A stretch of DNA of 64,000 bases from Flavobacterium stagni (GTDB lineage Bacteria; Bacteroidota; Bacteroidia; Flavobacteriales; Flavobacteriaceae), in NCBI RefSeq assembly GCF_004122105.1, contig NZ_SBKN01000005.1, positions 230,043 through 294,042 on the forward strand, in the 5' to 3' direction. Shown here piece after piece: positions 24,891 to 33,496 of the stretch. The translations under genes and the position numbers were made by a program. The notes under the pieces are model-generated. The model saw only the letters and a list, made by a program, of their open reading frames with translations. It was not told the DNA's origin and made no database searches. Every line of letters starts with the position of its first letter. Position 1 is the stretch's first letter.

Positions 24891-27653
24891 TCATTTCATC
24901 GGCACAGGCAACGGATTGGGTGTAATTTCCATGCCCTCTTGGTATTCGGTTTCTTGAAGATCTTCCGTTTGTTTGCCGAGTCTAACTTTTGGATTGTCCT
25001 GAGTACCGGTTATTTTTAAAGGTATACCAATAATTCCGAGGGGTGGCAATCCCAAACGCATTTTGAGATTCAGACGACCGTCAAAACTAGTTGTTCCTTC
25101 AATGCGTGGTCGGAATCCTGCCACTTTGAATTTAAAGCGCTCAATAGTAATGATATTATTTTTGATCGAAGTTTTAATCGCTACTTCAGATAAATCGGGG
25201 TTTTTGATTTTCTCTTTTCCGGTTTTACGACTTACCGCATTCATCAATTTAAACCCTTTCATTTTGACCTTATTCACTGTCAAAACACCGCCTCCTTTTA
25301 ACGAAGGAAAAATGGGCATCATTTGATCGTTTAGCTTCCCTGACAATTGATAATCCAAACTGATTAAACCTTCAGCGCTTTCCGCTGCCGTAACCATCTC
25401 GCGAAACAGTTTAATTTCGGTATAGGCCCGTTTTACGTCAAAATTGGATGCCTTAAGTTTCATATCAAAAGCAGCCCGATTTGCCGTTTCGTTGGCATAA
25501 TTAGCATCCATTTTCACTTGACAACCCACTATTTCAGCCTGTGCATTTGTGAGACGCAATTGACCGCGTTGGACACCAAGCCTTCCTTTGAGTTGACTGA
25601 CTTTTAAATCCTGAAAATTTAATTGATCGATTTGGGCTCCAAATTGCAAATCAAAATTTTTCGGCAAAACCACTACTCCTTTTTCAACGACAGTAGTTTC
25701 TTTTGATTGCAGGCTTGTAGTTTTTGTTTCGGATAAAAACTCATCCGCGTTGAAGTATTGGGATTTTAAATCAAAATTTCCTTTCAAAACAGCGGTTGAA
25801 CTCAGTACAAAGTCAATTACATTGCGCAATTCACCCCGCATCTGGATGTCGGATTGACCGTAACTTGCTTTAAAATCAGCAAACGACATTCGGTCTTGAT
25901 TGAAACTAAAAGTTCCTTCTTCGATTACAAAAGGTTTAGGCAAGTAATCGGTTGTAGTTTTAATCTGTTTCAAATACAATGTTCCCGAATTTTGTAAACG
26001 GGCGTACTTCCCATTCATGGCATCCGACTGTGTTCCTTTGAAATGCACATTGGCTTTTACCAATCCTTTTACATCGAGTCCTTTTTGGGAAAAAACCTTA
26101 TAAATCCGACCGACATCCAAATCGCCTTTCGCTTGAATATCGTAAGCGACATTTTCTAAATTCTGCAATTTGGCTTTCACAACAAACGGTTTGTTTTCAA
26201 ACACAAAAGAAGCCGGTTGAATATTGATTTTTAAATCCTTGAGTTGACCTGTCGTCGTTTTTATTTCAGAGTTCACTTCAATATTTTGAATGGGATTGGG
26301 ATAAAAATCTGTTTTTAAATACCCTTTCAACCATTGGATTTTGGCTTGTGTCGCTGGAATTTTGTTGGATTTTGGAAAATAGGTTCCGTCTGCTTTGACA
26401 TCCATTTTCAATTTTCCTTTCACATCAAGCGAGGCGATTCCCAAGGCGCGATTCATTGTTCCTAAATCCAATGAAGATTTTAATATAGCATGAACTTTAG
26501 GCGTGGTTATCCCTTCGGTTTTCACGATGGCTTTTGCATAATCTTTACCTACATTAAAAAACAAAGAATCAATATTGACTTGTAACTTTTCCGGATTGAG
26601 TTCGGGAAGTTTCGTTTCAAAATTGAAAAAGATATTGCTAGCAGGAAGAGGCGCTTCTTTGTGATTGATTTCTCCGTCGCGTATCCGCATGATAAATCCC
26701 AAATCGGGATTGGTTTGCGTAGACGCGATGTATTTGCCTTTCAATGTTAAAATTAAATCCGTTTGTCCATCAACTTGGGTTTTATCAAGCCAATTCACAT
26801 ACGCAGGCGGAAGTGCGGTGAAGAAATCTTTCAATTGACTATTCACGGATTCGACTTTAAAATCCAGATCGTAGCCATTGCTTAGAAAATCCAATTTACC
26901 CACGAAATCGATGGGCAGTTGGTTGATTTTTAAATTGTTTTCTTCAAAAATAAAAGAAAGTGAATTCGTATTGATTTTAGTGATTAAATCAGCATTGACC
27001 TTCTTATTTTTCAGGTAAACTTCTTTTCCAAAAGCAAAATTAAAATCCTCAATTTCAGCTTCGGTATCCAAATCAAAAATGGCCTGATCCAAGTCGCCTT
27101 TCCCTAAATAATTGAATCCTTTGGCATCAATAAAAATCCCAGTTGATTTGTCATCAAACTTTAAATGGGTGTTTTCAATGGCAATTCGGTCCAATCGTAA
27201 ACTCGTATCTGAAGATTCCTCCGGATTTTGCGCCTCTTTGGTATCCGAAACATAGACGTTATAATTGGCATTTCCGTTTTTATCGACTTTGACATTGATG
27301 TAGGCATGATCGAGAAATATTTTATCAATGGAAACGGACCCATCAAAAACCAACGCTTTTAAGTTAATTCCAAACGCAATTTCGTCGGCACCAACCAGCG
27401 TTTCTTTACGAAAAGGCGCCGAGCCTTTAAGATCGAATTCAGTAAGGGTAAGCGTTAAATACGGAAAATGTTCAAAGAAAGACAGATTAGCTTCTTTAAA
27501 ATTGAGTTCGCCATTCAATTTGCGGTTCGCAAAAGCTTTGACTTCTTGTTCGATTTTACCTGGAAATAGAATGGGAAATAAAACCATAAATAGCAGAATT
27601 CCCAAAACAAAAATTCCAGTAATCTTTAAAAACTTAATTAGGGTTCGTTTCAT
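24891..27653 (-). CDS. AsmA-family envelope protein
   Basis: 920 residues. One N-terminal membrane helix (about 10-32, GIFVLGILLFMVLFPILF) is followed by PGKIEQEVKAFANRKLNGEL, the usual AsmA beginning, then a very long beta-strand-rich region with repeated short strands and a C-terminal AsmA_2-like part (VDLQ-type strands, FRPRIEGTTSFDGRLNLKMRLGL, spanning about 810-880). AsmA-like proteins (YhdP, TamB, AsmA) are thought to bridge inner and outer membranes for lipid transport. It follows the amylase terminator and appears to be a single-gene unit; no promoter is obvious. Confidence 0.88.
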   Translation of the reverse strand: MKRTLIKFLKITGIFVLGILLFMVLFPILFPGKIEQEVKAFANRKLNGELNFKEANLSFFEHFPYLTLTLTEFDLKGSAPFRKETLVGADEIAFGINLKALVFDGSVSIDKIFLDHAYINVKVDKNGNANYNVYVSDTKEAQNPEESSDTSLRLDRIAIENTHLKFDDKSTGIFIDAKGFNYLGKGDLDQAIFDLDTEAEIEDFNFAFGKEVYLKNKKVNADLITKINTNSLSFIFEENNLKINQLPIDFVGKLDFLSNGYDLDFKVESVNSQLKDFFTALPPAYVNWLDKTQVDGQTDLILTLKGKYIASTQTNPDLGFIMRIRDGEINHKEAPLPASNIFFNFETKLPELNPEKLQVNIDSLFFNVGKDYAKAIVKTEGITTPKVHAILKSSLDLGTMNRALGIASLDVKGKLKMDVKADGTYFPKSNKIPATQAKIQWLKGYLKTDFYPNPIQNIEVNSEIKTTTGQLKDLKINIQPASFVFENKPFVVKAKLQNLENVAYDIQAKGDLDVGRIYKVFSQKGLDVKGLVKANVHFKGTQSDAMNGKYARLQNSGTLYLKQIKTTTDYLPKPFVIEEGTFSFNQDRMSFADFKASYGQSDIQMRGELRNVIDFVLSSTAVLKGNFDLKSQYFNADEFLSETKTTSLQSKETTVVEKGVVVLPKNFDLQFGAQIDQLNFQDLKVSQLKGRLGVQRGQLRLTNAQAEIVGCQVKMDANYANETANRAAFDMKLKASNFDVKRAYTEIKLFREMVTAAESAEGLISLDYQLSGKLNDQMMPIFPSLKGGGVLTVNKVKMKGFKLMNAVSRKTGKEKIKNPDLSEVAIKTSIKNNIITIERFKFKVAGFRPRIEGTTSFDGRLNLKMRLGLPPLGIIGIPLKITGTQDNPKVRLGKQTEDLQETEYQEGMEITPNPLPVPMK

Positions 27654-27698
27654 GATTACCTGAAATACAGCTACAAAGCTAAGACAAGTCTTACGAAT

Positions 27699-27729
27699 AA
27701 AAAAAGGTTCCTGAAAAAACAGGAACCTT
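27699..27729 (-). terminator. Terminator of the SusCDE-amylase unit
   Basis: AAGGTTCCTG (27704-27713) and CAGGAACCTT (27720-27729) form a perfect 10-bp stem with an A6 loop, followed on the minus strand by seven T. It ends the minus-strand starch operon. Confidence 0.9.
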
Positions 27730-27753
27730 AAGGTAGTAACTTAACTAAAATAA

Positions 27754-30627
27754 TTATTCTTTAATCAATTTAACGGTTTTAGATAGACCATTAGCTGCCT
27801 CAATTTTGGCGATATACATGCCTTTTGACAATTCTTCAATGGAATAGCTTTGGTTAATTGAAAGGTTTTCAAAAGACTTCACCAACTGGCCAGTCAAGGT
27901 ATACAATGTTACATTTTTAACTTCTGCATTAACCATGAAAGAAGTTGTGGCAGGATTTGGTGCGAGTTCAATAAACTGCATCACATCAAAACTAGAATTA
28001 CTCAATGCAGGTTGGTTACCAAATACGCGGAATCCTCCGGGTTCAATACTAATGGCCATGTTAACATTGGTCACATTAAAAGTTGAATTGTCCATTAAAT
28101 TTGCCCAAGTTCCTGCATAAGGGAATCCGCCAACGGCATTGTAGGTCGCATCGGAGAAATTCGTTAATACAATCACATAACTTAAATTGGCCGTAGAAGT
28201 TGTACTGGTCCATACATCTAAACGTGGTCGACCTGTATTACTGATATTCCAACTGTAAGAACCATTTTCAAAAACATTCTGACTCGCTTTCAAGTCCATC
28301 AATCGGGACCATGTATTATAAACATTCAAGCGGTTGGCATCGGCCATCCAGTTGTTTGTCCATTGGGGTTGTGGCTTGGTATCCAATTTACAATCGGGAT
28401 TCGAGTACGAAACATTACCCGCATTACACGTCCACAAAGAATTGGTCATCCCTAATTCACCAAAATGCCAATTCATTTTTGGACCAGGTACTAAAAACAA
28501 TACCGATCCCATTGCGGCCATGCGGGTATGCACTTTTGCCAAGTTACCTTGTGTTTGTCCGGCTTCATTTAAAGCTTTATACCCTACGCGTTCTTCGTCA
28601 TGACTTTCGGCATAACCAATAAAACGGTTGGTTGATTCTGCCACACCGGTGATATCTGAGAAATTACCTTTTAAAAGTTCGGCATATGGATCGGTCATTT
28701 TACGCCATTGCATAATTCCACCCGTATTACCATTACGGTTATAATTGGCCCACTCCACTTCTTCAGTGTACGAACCACCTGTTCCTAAGTGTTCAAAAAT
28801 CACTAAGAAATTAGGGTCAATTTCCCATTGTTTATCGGCGTACCATTTTAATTTGGCTACACGATCCGAACGGTATCCGTTGGTACATGTTTCATCACCA
28901 GAAGTACATTGATTGGTAAATCCTTTTGTCAAATCCCATCGGAAACCATCAATTTTATATTCTTGAATCCAATGACGAATAGTACGTACAACATAGGTAT
29001 TCGTTAAATTATCGGGTTCACGGAAATGATTCAAATCACTTCCTACACTGTATGAATGCGTTGCATATTGATTAACATAAGGGTTTTCAGTGGTTGTAGC
29101 CACGGCATCAGCCCAGCCATCGTTATCGGCATCTTGCATCCACATACGAACAAGTGGTGAACGACCAAAAGCGTGGTTAAGGGCAATATCTAAAATTACT
29201 GCAATCCCATTCTGGTGGCAAAGGTCTACGAATTCTTTCAATTTTGTGGGCGGACCGTAACGCTTGTCCAAAGCCATGTGATATACGGTATTGTAGCCCC
29301 AACTCATATTGCCTTCAAATTCCATTACAGGCATTAACTGAATGGCATTCACTTTTAGATTTTTAAAATAGTCAATACGATTAATTAAATCTTGGTAGGT
29401 ACGATTAGCATCAAAATCACGAACTAACACTTCATAGATATTCAAATCTTTCTTTTGTGGCTTTTGGAAATTTGCTGAAGCGCTACTCCAGTTATAGCTG
29501 AATAAAGTTGAGGAACCTGTTTGTAATACCGTTACTTCACGCTCTTGACCAGTTGGGTATTGTGGAAGATTTGGAAATACACCTAAAGATTGAATTTCTG
29601 GATCGTCAAATGGAGACAATACTAAAGTAGAAAAAGGATCGGCTGTTTTAACAACCGCGGGTGAGTTTGCAGGACGGCTAGTCACATCACACACCCAATA
29701 TTGATAAGTATACGCTTGACCTGGAGTCAAACCCGTTAATGTCAACCAAAATTTACCGGTTGTGGGGTCTTTACGCATTGCATAAGCAGTAGTTGGCTGC
29801 CAGTTATTGAAGCTTCCTGCTACATATACAAAATCTTTGAAAGGTGCATTTAGAACTAAAGTTGCAGTAGTGGCGTCACTTGCATTATAATTTATACCAT
29901 CTTCCATACCTGTGGGCAAAGCCGATGAAATGGTACCTGGATTTACTATAACGGTAAATCGTTTTGAAATGGTAGTTGTACCAATGGTAGCAGAAACTTG
30001 GTATACTTTTGTTGATGTGACATTAGTATCACCACAAGTAAAAAATGAAGTCGCAGCAGTTGAACACGTAATCGGTGTACCATTTGCGGTTACAGCATAA
30101 GTTGCATTACCTCCAGTGTTTTGGGCAACGATACTTACATTGGTACCGGAATTGATGATGGTCAAACTGTTCTCTGTTGGCGATAGTAAACTCATTTGAA
30201 AAGCTCCCACTTCAGATAAAATGTCTTGTGATTTTTTATCACCATTACCATTTTTAGCTTTCACCAAAAACCCAATTCTACCGATATTGGTTCGGTTGTA
30301 AAAAGTGGTAGGTGTAATTGTCATTGTATAGGTATCATTACCTGAATTATAGGTAAGACGATTGGTCTCAGAGGAATTATCCCAAGTACCGTTGGTAGGG
30401 CAATCTAAGATGTTTGAATCATTAATATCAAATGACCAAGCCCATAGATAAAGTGCATTGTTAGTTACACCCCAAGTTGCTTCGTTGACACTACTACCAT
30501 TAATGGTAATTGTTATGGATTGCGTTTCTTCAAAAACAGCAGGATTTATGGAATACGTTACTGTTTGTTGCTGTGCAAAAAGCACTGTGGAAAAGCAAAG
30601 GAAGACGAATTGTATTATTTTTCTCAT
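27754..30627 (-). CDS. T9SS-exported GH13 alpha-amylase with N-terminal carbohydrate-binding-type domains
   Basis: 957 residues. Signal peptide (about 1-19, STVLFAQQ), two beta-rich N-terminal domains including a CBM48-like one (KDFVYAAG-like FVYVAGSFNNWQ about residue 270), then the GH13 barrel: VILDIALNHAF, GFRWD with nucleophile Asp565, IFEHLG with Glu612 as acid/base, and ESHDEER with Asp677. The last 75 residues (ELAPNPATTSFMVNAEV ... VKLIKE) form a type A T9SS sorting domain. It is thus predicted to be released to or held on the cell surface, cleaving starch for the SusCD pair. Two terminator-like hairpins flank it. Confidence 0.92.
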   Translation of the reverse strand: MRKIIQFVFLCFSTVLFAQQQTVTYSINPAVFEETQSITITINGSSVNEATWGVTNNALYLWAWSFDINDSNILDCPTNGTWDNSSETNRLTYNSGNDTYTMTITPTTFYNRTNIGRIGFLVKAKNGNGDKKSQDILSEVGAFQMSLLSPTENSLTIINSGTNVSIVAQNTGGNATYAVTANGTPITCSTAATSFFTCGDTNVTSTKVYQVSATIGTTTISKRFTVIVNPGTISSALPTGMEDGINYNASDATTATLVLNAPFKDFVYVAGSFNNWQPTTAYAMRKDPTTGKFWLTLTGLTPGQAYTYQYWVCDVTSRPANSPAVVKTADPFSTLVLSPFDDPEIQSLGVFPNLPQYPTGQEREVTVLQTGSSTLFSYNWSSASANFQKPQKKDLNIYEVLVRDFDANRTYQDLINRIDYFKNLKVNAIQLMPVMEFEGNMSWGYNTVYHMALDKRYGPPTKLKEFVDLCHQNGIAVILDIALNHAFGRSPLVRMWMQDADNDGWADAVATTTENPYVNQYATHSYSVGSDLNHFREPDNLTNTYVVRTIRHWIQEYKIDGFRWDLTKGFTNQCTSGDETCTNGYRSDRVAKLKWYADKQWEIDPNFLVIFEHLGTGGSYTEEVEWANYNRNGNTGGIMQWRKMTDPYAELLKGNFSDITGVAESTNRFIGYAESHDEERVGYKALNEAGQTQGNLAKVHTRMAAMGSVLFLVPGPKMNWHFGELGMTNSLWTCNAGNVSYSNPDCKLDTKPQPQWTNNWMADANRLNVYNTWSRLMDLKASQNVFENGSYSWNISNTGRPRLDVWTSTTSTANLSYVIVLTNFSDATYNAVGGFPYAGTWANLMDNSTFNVTNVNMAISIEPGGFRVFGNQPALSNSSFDVMQFIELAPNPATTSFMVNAEVKNVTLYTLTGQLVKSFENLSINQSYSIEELSKGMYIAKIEAANGLSKTVKLIKE

Positions 30628-30644
30628 AGCATTTGTTTCTAAGT

Positions 30645-30678
30645 AAAAAAACCTCTTGGATGTAAAACATCCAAGAGG
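30645..30678 (-). terminator. Terminator/attenuator between susE-like gene and amylase
   Basis: CCTCTTGGATGT (30652-30663) and ACATCCAAGAGG (30667-30678) form a perfect 12-bp stem with a 3-base loop; seven T follow on the minus strand. The amylase begins 18 bases later, so it is probably expressed by partial read-through or from its own promoter. Confidence 0.85.
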
Positions 30679-30696
30679 CTTTGGTATTTTTTGGAA

Positions 30697-31854
30697 TTAG
30701 TTAGGCATCAAACGAATATTGTAATTCGCTGAGTTACGGATATCTAAAACCACTTTGTAGTTTCCAGCAGTTGGCACTTTCATGTTACCACCGTTTAACT
30801 TGATTTTGTATTGACCACCAACAGAAGTGTTTTCAACATTACCAGACAATGTTCCCATTTTCACAGACCAGTCGTCTTTTAAACGAATCAAAAATTCGTC
30901 AGCAGCTAACGCAAGGTCAATGGTGTACATTTGGTAATAAGGCGAACTTGGGTTCGTGTCAAATGTCATGTATGTTGGTGTTCCCCATCCATTAGGAGTA
31001 GCAGCACCAATAATTGCTACTTGACGTTTTGCTAAGGTATACGTATTAGCTGCCCAATTTACAGTCACAAAATAAGTTCCTGCACCATCAGTTGGCTTGA
31101 TATTATTTCCAGGAGAAGCTAAATTTGTGAAAGTATTTGGATCACTTAAATCTCCTTTATCACCATTCCAAGCTGGACCTGGTGTAAATTTAAATTCAGG
31201 TGAAGCTACATTCATCCAAACAAATCCTTCATAGTTTCCGTCATTTCCAGCGGAATACAAACGGGCTACATTAGCATTATCTGGTGACCAATCGTTTCCA
31301 TAACCACTAGCAGATTGGTACCCGCCTGGAACATATATACGATCAAACTCATCAAAAGTATCATAAGGATTTCCACTGAAAGCTACTTCATTAGAAACAG
31401 ACATTACGCCATTGGTAGAAGTAGCCAATTGCGTTGAAGGCACACCTACAACACGCAATTTATACGATTCTGTAGAACCAATTGATCCTCCGGAACCCAA
31501 CAACATCACATTTAATTGACGTTGTGTTACCGCTTTTTCATAGCTTGATGAACCGTTAGAATTATAACTTCCTAAAGATAATTCTTGTGGAGTAGAAAAA
31601 CTTCCACTTGCTTTAATTACTTGTAATTTATAGGTAACCGCAGCGTTAAAACCGAAGTCTGCTCCAGTCCATTTTAAAGTGAAGGCATTATCACCAGCAG
31701 TTGTAGCCCCAAGAGTAAAATTACCTCCATTGGGTTCTGTAACAACAATATTATTCTTTACAGAAGCTACCGGATCCAGAGTCTCATCACTACAAGACAC
31801 CATTGATGTAACGGCTCCTGCTAATACGAATAAACTTAATACTATTTTTTTCAT
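30697..31854 (-). CDS. SusE/SusF-type outer membrane starch-binding lipoprotein
   Basis: 385 residues. Lipobox SMVSC with Cys21. An N-terminal SusE-type immunoglobulin-like domain (FTLKWTGADFGFNAAVTYKL about residues 58-80) is followed by two starch-binding-like modules with recurrent Trp/Tyr (FVWMNVASPEFKF; WGTPTYMTFD), and the C-terminus ends VVLDIRNSANYNIRLMPN. SusE and SusF bind starch on the cell surface and support capture by SusCD. It follows SusD after a hairpin in a 48-base gap. Confidence 0.9.
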   Translation of the reverse strand: MKKIVLSLFVLAGAVTSMVSCSDETLDPVASVKNNIVVTEPNGGNFTLGATTAGDNAFTLKWTGADFGFNAAVTYKLQVIKASGSFSTPQELSLGSYNSNGSSSYEKAVTQRQLNVMLLGSGGSIGSTESYKLRVVGVPSTQLATSTNGVMSVSNEVAFSGNPYDTFDEFDRIYVPGGYQSASGYGNDWSPDNANVARLYSAGNDGNYEGFVWMNVASPEFKFTPGPAWNGDKGDLSDPNTFTNLASPGNNIKPTDGAGTYFVTVNWAANTYTLAKRQVAIIGAATPNGWGTPTYMTFDTNPSSPYYQMYTIDLALAADEFLIRLKDDWSVKMGTLSGNVENTSVGGQYKIKLNGGNMKVPTAGNYKVVLDIRNSANYNIRLMPN

Positions 31855-31868
31855 AATTTCTGGATTAA

Positions 31869-31894
31869 ATTCCCACAGCTAAGGCTGTGGGAAT
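31869..31894 (-). other. Intercistronic hairpin between susD-like and susE-like genes
   Basis: ATTCCCACAGC (31869-31879) and GCTGTGGGAAT (31884-31894) form a perfect 11-bp stem with a 4-base loop. There is no T-run on the minus strand, so it is not a standard terminator; a role in mRNA processing or in protecting the upstream susCD message is possible. Confidence 0.7.
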
Positions 31895-31902
31895 ATATAA
31901 GA

Positions 31903-33486
31903 TTAGTAACCTGGGTTTTGTTGTAATGTTGGGTTTGAACCGATTGCTTGAGAAGGAATTGGGAACACTTTGAATTTATCATCAATACTTGCTCCAGCTT
32001 GCGCATTTCCTTTCCATTGCCATACATAAGAAGAACCAGAGAATTTTCCAAAACGGATTAAGTCTTGTCTTCTGTGTCCTTCCCAATACAATTCTCTTCC
32101 TCTTTCATCCAACACAAAGTCCAATGTTAAATCTGAAGATGTGATTGCATCAGCACCTGCACGCAAACGTAATGTGTTAACATAGTCTGCAGCTTGTGCT
32201 GTGCTACCATAACCACGAACGGCTAACTCAGCATACATCAAATAGGCATCAGATAAACGGAATACTGGGAAATCGATATCTACGAAGTTTCCTGAAGGAT
32301 CTGACCCTTGACCTCCAGTAGATTTGATGTTTTTGTATTTCTGAACCGCATACCCGTCAGTAAATGTTCCAATATTTCCAATTGAAAGTGCTTGGCCTGC
32401 TGTATAGAACATACCACGTGGATCGGTACCAAACTTAGCTACAAATTCTGGACGTGTACGTAATCCCCACCATCCTCCGTTGATTCCGAAGTTAGACGGA
32501 TTCATAGAACCACCTACAGCAGCATGCGTAATGAAAGTAGTTCCACCATACGTTTGTGTATTGATACCATCATAACGAATAGCAAAAATGAATTCCGATT
32601 GTGAACCATTGATGTCATTATCCGCCATGAATAATTTAGAATAATTTGAAGTTACGTTAATAGAATACGTAGAACCTAACACTGAGGCTAATGCATTAGA
32701 TGCTTCAGTAAACTTGTTTTGGTTGATATACACTTGAGCATTCAAGTACAATTTTGCCAATAACATTTTAGCAGCCACTTTGTCTACACGACCAAACTCA
32801 TTAGCACCTGATGCAGCTAAATCTGCATCAATTGCATTCAATTCAGATTCAATGAAGTTGAACATGAAGGCACGGTCTTTTTGAGCTGGCAAGAAATAAC
32901 CCACAGGATCATTTTCTGTTGTGAATGGAATATTTCCAAACATATCCATCAAATGCCAGTACGATAACGCACGTAAGAAACGCGCTTCAGCACGGTATTT
33001 TACGATGTCTGCACGTGTAGCAGCTGACACATTACGACTGTTCAATTTGTCGTCAGTCGTTTGACGTAAAAATTCATTACATGAAGACACTTGGTACATC
33101 CCACGAGAAAACATGGCATAAATAAATTCATTATTTGCCGCCCATGTATGGTTGTTTAATGAAGGTAAGTTACCGTCAGCCCATGCAATGATAGCTTCAT
33201 CGGTAGTTACTTCATTCAATTGCCAATACGCTCTTAAATATTGACCGAAACCACCGTCAATACCTGCGATGTCAGCACCACCATTTGGACCATACTGACC
33301 TGAAATAGCCAAACCTGAATACAATTTCGCCAAAAATTGACGATACGCCGATTCATTTTGATAAAAAGTTTCTGATGTGAACAAATCATCATCCAACTTA
33401 ATTTCGTCCAATTCTTTAGTACAGGATAACGACAAAAGTCCTACCACTGCAATCAGAAAAAATCGATTAATAAATTTTAATTTCAT
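31903..33486 (-). CDS. SusD/RagB-family nutrient-binding lipoprotein
   Basis: 527 residues. Lipobox SLSC with Cys22, then helical SusD fold landmarks: NESAYRQFLAKLYSGL, AEARFLRALSYWHLMDMFGNIPF (read as the TPR-like core), AAKMLLAKLYLNAQVY, and the C-terminal FPVFRLSDAYLMYAELAVRG and DERGRELYWEGHRRQDLIRF. SusD forms a lid over SusC and binds glycan at the surface. It lies 10 bases after the SusC stop, the standard paired arrangement. Confidence 0.95.
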   Translation of the reverse strand: MKLKFINRFFLIAVVGLLSLSCTKELDEIKLDDDLFTSETFYQNESAYRQFLAKLYSGLAISGQYGPNGGADIAGIDGGFGQYLRAYWQLNEVTTDEAIIAWADGNLPSLNNHTWAANNEFIYAMFSRGMYQVSSCNEFLRQTTDDKLNSRNVSAATRADIVKYRAEARFLRALSYWHLMDMFGNIPFTTENDPVGYFLPAQKDRAFMFNFIESELNAIDADLAASGANEFGRVDKVAAKMLLAKLYLNAQVYINQNKFTEASNALASVLGSTYSINVTSNYSKLFMADNDINGSQSEFIFAIRYDGINTQTYGGTTFITHAAVGGSMNPSNFGINGGWWGLRTRPEFVAKFGTDPRGMFYTAGQALSIGNIGTFTDGYAVQKYKNIKSTGGQGSDPSGNFVDIDFPVFRLSDAYLMYAELAVRGYGSTAQAADYVNTLRLRAGADAITSSDLTLDFVLDERGRELYWEGHRRQDLIRFGKFSGSSYVWQWKGNAQAGASIDDKFKVFPIPSQAIGSNPTLQQNPGY

Positions 33487-33496
33487 AACAATTTAA

